A stretch of 7,828 bases of DNA from Leucobacter sp. (GTDB taxonomy: Bacteria; Actinomycetota; Actinomycetes; Actinomycetales; Microbacteriaceae): assembly GCA_017990305.1 (NCBI GenBank), contig JAGNOB010000061.1, positions 1 through 7,828 of the forward strand, written 5' to 3'. A program made the translations under genes and the position numbers. A model generated the notes under the pieces. The model had not been told where the DNA came from. It did not search any database and saw only the letters and a program-made list of their open reading frames with translations. Within the stretch, counting starts at the first letter, position 1; each line of letters starts with the position of its first letter. Below are positions 5,342-7,828 of this stretch, piece by piece.

Positions 5342-6261
5342 GATATATCGTCTTCCGCATCCTCCAGGTCATTCCAGTCTTGCTCGGAACGACCTTCCTC
5401 ATCTACTTCATGGTCTTTGCCATGCCGGGTGACCCGATCATCGCAATGTTCGGTGACAAGACCCCGAACCCCATCGTGCTCGAGAAGCTCCGCGCTCAGT
5501 ACAACCTGGACAAGCCCTTCATCGTGCAGTACTTCCTGTACCTCAAGGGCATCCTTGTAGGCGACTTCGGCGTGAGCTTCTCCGGCCAGCCAGTCTCCGA
5601 CATCCTCGCGCGGACATTCCCCGTCACCGCGAAGCTCGCGATTATGGCTATCGTGCTCGAGTTCGTTCTCGCCATTGTGATCGGACTCTTCTCGGGTCTG
5701 CGCAAGGGCAAGCTGTTCGACAACGTGAACCTCCTCATCGGTCTCGCCCTCATGAGCGTGCCGATCTTCGTGATCGCTTTCATCGGTCAGTACTTCTTCG
5801 CCATCAAATTTGAGTGGTTCCGTGCGACCGCTGGTGGGGGAGCGCCTCTTCAGGACCTGATCCTCCCCGCAATCGTCATCGGTATCACGGGCTACGCAAC
5901 GTCCATGCGTCTGACGCGTTCGTCGGTGATCGACACGCTCAACCAGGACTTCGTGCGTACCGCGTACTCGAAGGGGCTGTCACGCAACCGCGTCGTCCCC
6001 GTGCACGTGCTGCGCAACTCGATGATCCCGACAGTCACGAACACCGCCGCGAACTTTGGCGTGCTGCTCGTCGGTGCAACCGTTACGGAGGGCATCTTCA
6101 ACGTGCCCGGCGTTGGTAACACCCTCTACCAGGCGATTATTCGCGGCGAGAATGCGACTGTCGTGTCGTTCGTCACGATCATGGTCCTCCTGTATCTCGC
6201 AGTGAACCTCGTCGTGGATCTGCTGTACGCCGTGCTCGACCCGAGGATCCGTTATGCCTGA
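5335..6261 (+). CDS. oppB: Peptide ABC transporter permease, DppB/OppB type
   Basis: This 308-residue inner-membrane protein has the standard length and form of the first permease of peptide importers. It opens with MLRYIVFRILQVIPVLLG, the usual N-terminal transmembrane helix, followed by the family segment FMVFAMPGDPI (25-35) and an extracellular region with YNLDKPF (56-62) and GDFGVSFS (76-83). Five further hydrophobic segments lie near 99-121, 132-155, 172-189, 236-256 and 277-300. The cytoplasmic EAA-type coupling loop is at about 206-233 (FVRTAYSKGLSRNRVVPVHV, then LRNSMIP), where the ATPase docks. The protein ends in the typical LDPRIRY. The stop overlaps the oppC start by 8 nt, so the two are probably translated together. 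Its message has a structured upstream leader not shared with oppC or oppD. Confidence 0.93.
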   Translation: MLRYIVFRILQVIPVLLGTTFLIYFMVFAMPGDPIIAMFGDKTPNPIVLEKLRAQYNLDKPFIVQYFLYLKGILVGDFGVSFSGQPVSDILARTFPVTAKLAIMAIVLEFVLAIVIGLFSGLRKGKLFDNVNLLIGLALMSVPIFVIAFIGQYFFAIKFEWFRATAGGGAPLQDLILPAIVIGITGYATSMRLTRSSVIDTLNQDFVRTAYSKGLSRNRVVPVHVLRNSMIPTVTNTAANFGVLLVGATVTEGIFNVPGVGNTLYQAIIRGENATVVSFVTIMVLLYLAVNLVVDLLYAVLDPRIRYA

Positions 6262-7225
6262 GCCAACACCTAACAACTCACAGAAGCGCCCAGTGATTGA
6301 GCACTTCGTAGCCCCGTTTGACGAGAACTCGGTCGCCGCGGTTGATGCGGTGAAGGTGCAAGCGAAGAAGTCGAACCTCTGGACTGACGCGTGGAAGGAC
6401 ATGCGCCGGCGGCCCATGTTTTGGATCTCCGCAGCGATCATCCTTCTCGTACTTGTCGTATCGCTGTTTCCAACGCTCTTCACGCAGGTCGATCCCCGCG
6501 TGTGCCAGCTTGCGCTGTCGAACAACGGAGCAGCTCCCGGACACCCGCTCGGCTTTAACAAGCAGGGCTGCGATATCTACTCGCGCGTGATTCACGGCAC
6601 CTCGACCTCGGTTTCCGTTGGTCTCGTCGTCATCGTGATGACCTTCGTTATCGGCGTCGTGATGGGTGCGCTCGCTGGCTACTTCGGTGGCTGGGTTGAC
6701 ACCGTGCTCTCGCGCCTCGGTGACATCTTCTTCTCGATTCCTTACATCCTCGCTGCAGTGGTCGTCATGAGCGTCATGTCCGAGCACCGCAACATTCTCG
6801 TCATCTCCCTCGCCATCGGTGGCTTCTCCTGGCCGGTCACAGCACGTATCTTGCGCGCTGAGATCTTCAAGGTCAAGAACAGTGATTACGTGATGGCTTC
6901 GCGCGCACTCGGCCTCTCCGGGCAGGGAACGCTGTGGAAGCATGTGCTGCCGAACTCGATCGCTCCGGTGATCGTGGTCACGACCCTTTCGCTCTCTGGA
7001 GCGATCGTTGCTGAAGCGGTGCTGTCGTTCCTCGGCGTCGGGTTGCCGCCCGCAGAGTTTATGAGTTGGGGTAACGACATTAGCGCTGCGCAGAGTGATC
7101 TCCGCACCAGACCGCAGAACCTTATCTACCCGTCCATCGCGCTCAGCGTCACCGTCCTCGCATTCATCATGCTGGGCGAGGTCGTTCGTGACGCGCTCGA
7201 TCCGAAGGCGAGGGCTCGCCGATGA
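6254..7225 (+). CDS. oppC: Peptide ABC transporter permease, DppC/OppC type
   Basis: This 323-residue protein is the second membrane subunit and pairs with OppB. A hydrophilic cytoplasmic N-terminus of about 50 residues, longer than the minimal family form, precedes the first transmembrane segment (about 55-77). The extracellular loop carries HPLGFNKQGCDIYSRVIHGT (97-116), the equivalent of the family's 'LGTDxxGRDxxSR' motif, with Cys84 and Cys106 that could form a disulfide. Hydrophobic segments follow near 118-143, 155-176, 181-199, 238-262 and 292-312. The EAA coupling loop is clear: YVMASRALGLSGQGTLWKHV (212-231) then LPNSIAPV. SFLGVGLPP (258-266) and the ending LDPKAR are typical. The start at 6254 lies inside the end of oppB, with GAGGA (6243-6247) 6 nt before it; the stop overlaps the oppD start as ATGA. 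Confidence 0.93.
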   Translation: MPEPTPNNSQKRPVIEHFVAPFDENSVAAVDAVKVQAKKSNLWTDAWKDMRRRPMFWISAAIILLVLVVSLFPTLFTQVDPRVCQLALSNNGAAPGHPLGFNKQGCDIYSRVIHGTSTSVSVGLVVIVMTFVIGVVMGALAGYFGGWVDTVLSRLGDIFFSIPYILAAVVVMSVMSEHRNILVISLAIGGFSWPVTARILRAEIFKVKNSDYVMASRALGLSGQGTLWKHVLPNSIAPVIVVTTLSLSGAIVAEAVLSFLGVGLPPAEFMSWGNDISAAQSDLRTRPQNLIYPSIALSVTVLAFIMLGEVVRDALDPKARARR

Positions 7226-7828
7226 GCGACATGAAACCGCTGCTCAGCGTGCGCGACCTCAAGGTCGCCTTCAAGACGGAAAAGACCGCCAAGCAGGTGC
7301 TGCATGGCATCGGCTTCGACGTATTCCCGGGGGAGACCGTCGCGATTGTTGGCGAGTCCGGTTCGGGTAAGTCGACGACGATGCACGCTGTCATCAATCT
7401 GCTTCCCGGCACCGGTGAGATCACCGGTGGATCCGTGAAGTGGAACGGCCGCGAGCTCGTCGGCATCGGGCGCAGGGAAATGGAGACGATCCGCGGTCGC
7501 GAGATTGGTCTCGTGCCGCAGGATCCGATGTCCAACCTCAACCCGGTGTGGTCGGTTGGCTTCCAGGTCGAAGAGGCGATCCGTGCAAACGGCATTGCCT
7601 CGGGTAAGAAGGAAGTGCGCGAGCGCGCCATCGAAGTGCTCGAGCAGGCTGGGCTGAGCGACGCTGAGAAGCGCATGAAGCAGTACCCGCACCAGTTCTC
7701 TGGCGGCATGAAGCAGCGCGGCCTCATCGGCATTGGTCTGTCAGCCAAACCCGAACTGCTCATCGCCGATGAGCCGACGAGCGCGCTCGATGTGACTGTG
7801 CAGCGAGTGGTGCTTGACCACCTTGCGA
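7222..7828 (+). CDS. oppD: Peptide ABC transporter ATP-binding protein, OppD/DppD type (3' partial)
   Basis: The frame begins at ATG 7222, overlapping the oppC stop by 4 nt, and stays open to the right edge (202 codons). It is the ATPase that powers the importer at the inner face of the membrane. Visible motifs in order are the Walker A GESGSGKST (44-52), the Q-loop glutamine in VPQDP (Q100), the ABC signature FSGGMKQR (159-166), Walker B LLIADEP (179-185) with catalytic Glu184, and the D-loop SALD (187-190), followed by the peptide-family hallmark VTVQ. The switch histidine and the C-terminal OppD/DppD extension lie beyond the window. AGGG (7211-7214) before the start is an acceptable ribosome binding site. 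Many actinobacterial systems of this type carry both ATPase halves in one polypeptide; whether that holds here cannot be seen. The alternative start at ATG 7231 is less likely given the ATGA overlap. Confidence 0.95.
   Translation, partial: MSDMKPLLSVRDLKVAFKTEKTAKQVLHGIGFDVFPGETVAIVGESGSGKSTTMHAVINLLPGTGEITGGSVKWNGRELVGIGRREMETIRGREIGLVPQDPMSNLNPVWSVGFQVEEAIRANGIASGKKEVRERAIEVLEQAGLSDAEKRMKQYPHQFSGGMKQRGLIGIGLSAKPELLIADEPTSALDVTVQRVVLDHLA

Noticed and set aside
1..7828. CRISPR, toxin-antitoxin, phage defence or mobile element signature
   Set aside because: No evenly spaced repeats, transposase or integrase motifs, long terminal inverted repeats or toxin-antitoxin-like gene pairs were seen. 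The CPBP protein is called Abi-like by family name only and has no defence neighbours.

Overview
The window is high-GC DNA whose codons strongly favour G or C in the third position. It uses GTG starts, TANNNT -10 boxes placed directly in front of start codons, and actinobacterial-type protein variants. This points to an actinobacterium, possibly of the Microbacteriaceae; that placement is an inference from style, not from a marker gene. I see no rRNA, tRNA, CRISPR array, insertion sequence, prophage gene or defence system, and the gene content looks like ordinary chromosome.

Left part (1-2301, all + strand): the C-terminal end of a probable aminoglycoside-phosphotransferase-family protein; a complete homocysteine S-methyltransferase (mmuM-like) with its three zinc cysteines; and a single-pass membrane protein of unknown function with a long disordered cytoplasmic region and a small extracellular C-terminal domain. 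A perfect 19-bp hairpin at 2261-2301 ends this block and also serves the convergent gene that follows.

Middle (2320-3480): a CPBP-family (CAAX protease/Abi-like) membrane protein on the - strand, then a divergent intergenic region of about 336 bases that is locally AT-rich. It holds an imperfect inverted repeat and three copies of a 9-bp direct repeat, and is the likely control region of the transporter operon.

Right part (3481-7828, + strand): an Opp/Dpp-type peptide ABC importer in the order lipoprotein binding protein, permease B, permease C, ATPase. The ATPase runs off the right edge. oppB/oppC overlap by 8 nt and oppC/oppD by 4 nt, so these three are probably translationally coupled. 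oppA is set apart from oppB by 189 nt containing a perfect 14-bp GC-rich hairpin and a second weaker hairpin, a layout that fits higher expression of the binding protein than of the membrane complex. The binding protein would capture peptides outside the membrane, OppBC would form the channel and OppD would power transport.

I did not find a convincing undescribed multi-gene system. The items most worth a second look are regulatory: two leaderless promoters with identical geometry, the repeat cluster before oppA, and a short sequence shared by the regions before oppA and oppB that in both places opens a tiny reading frame.
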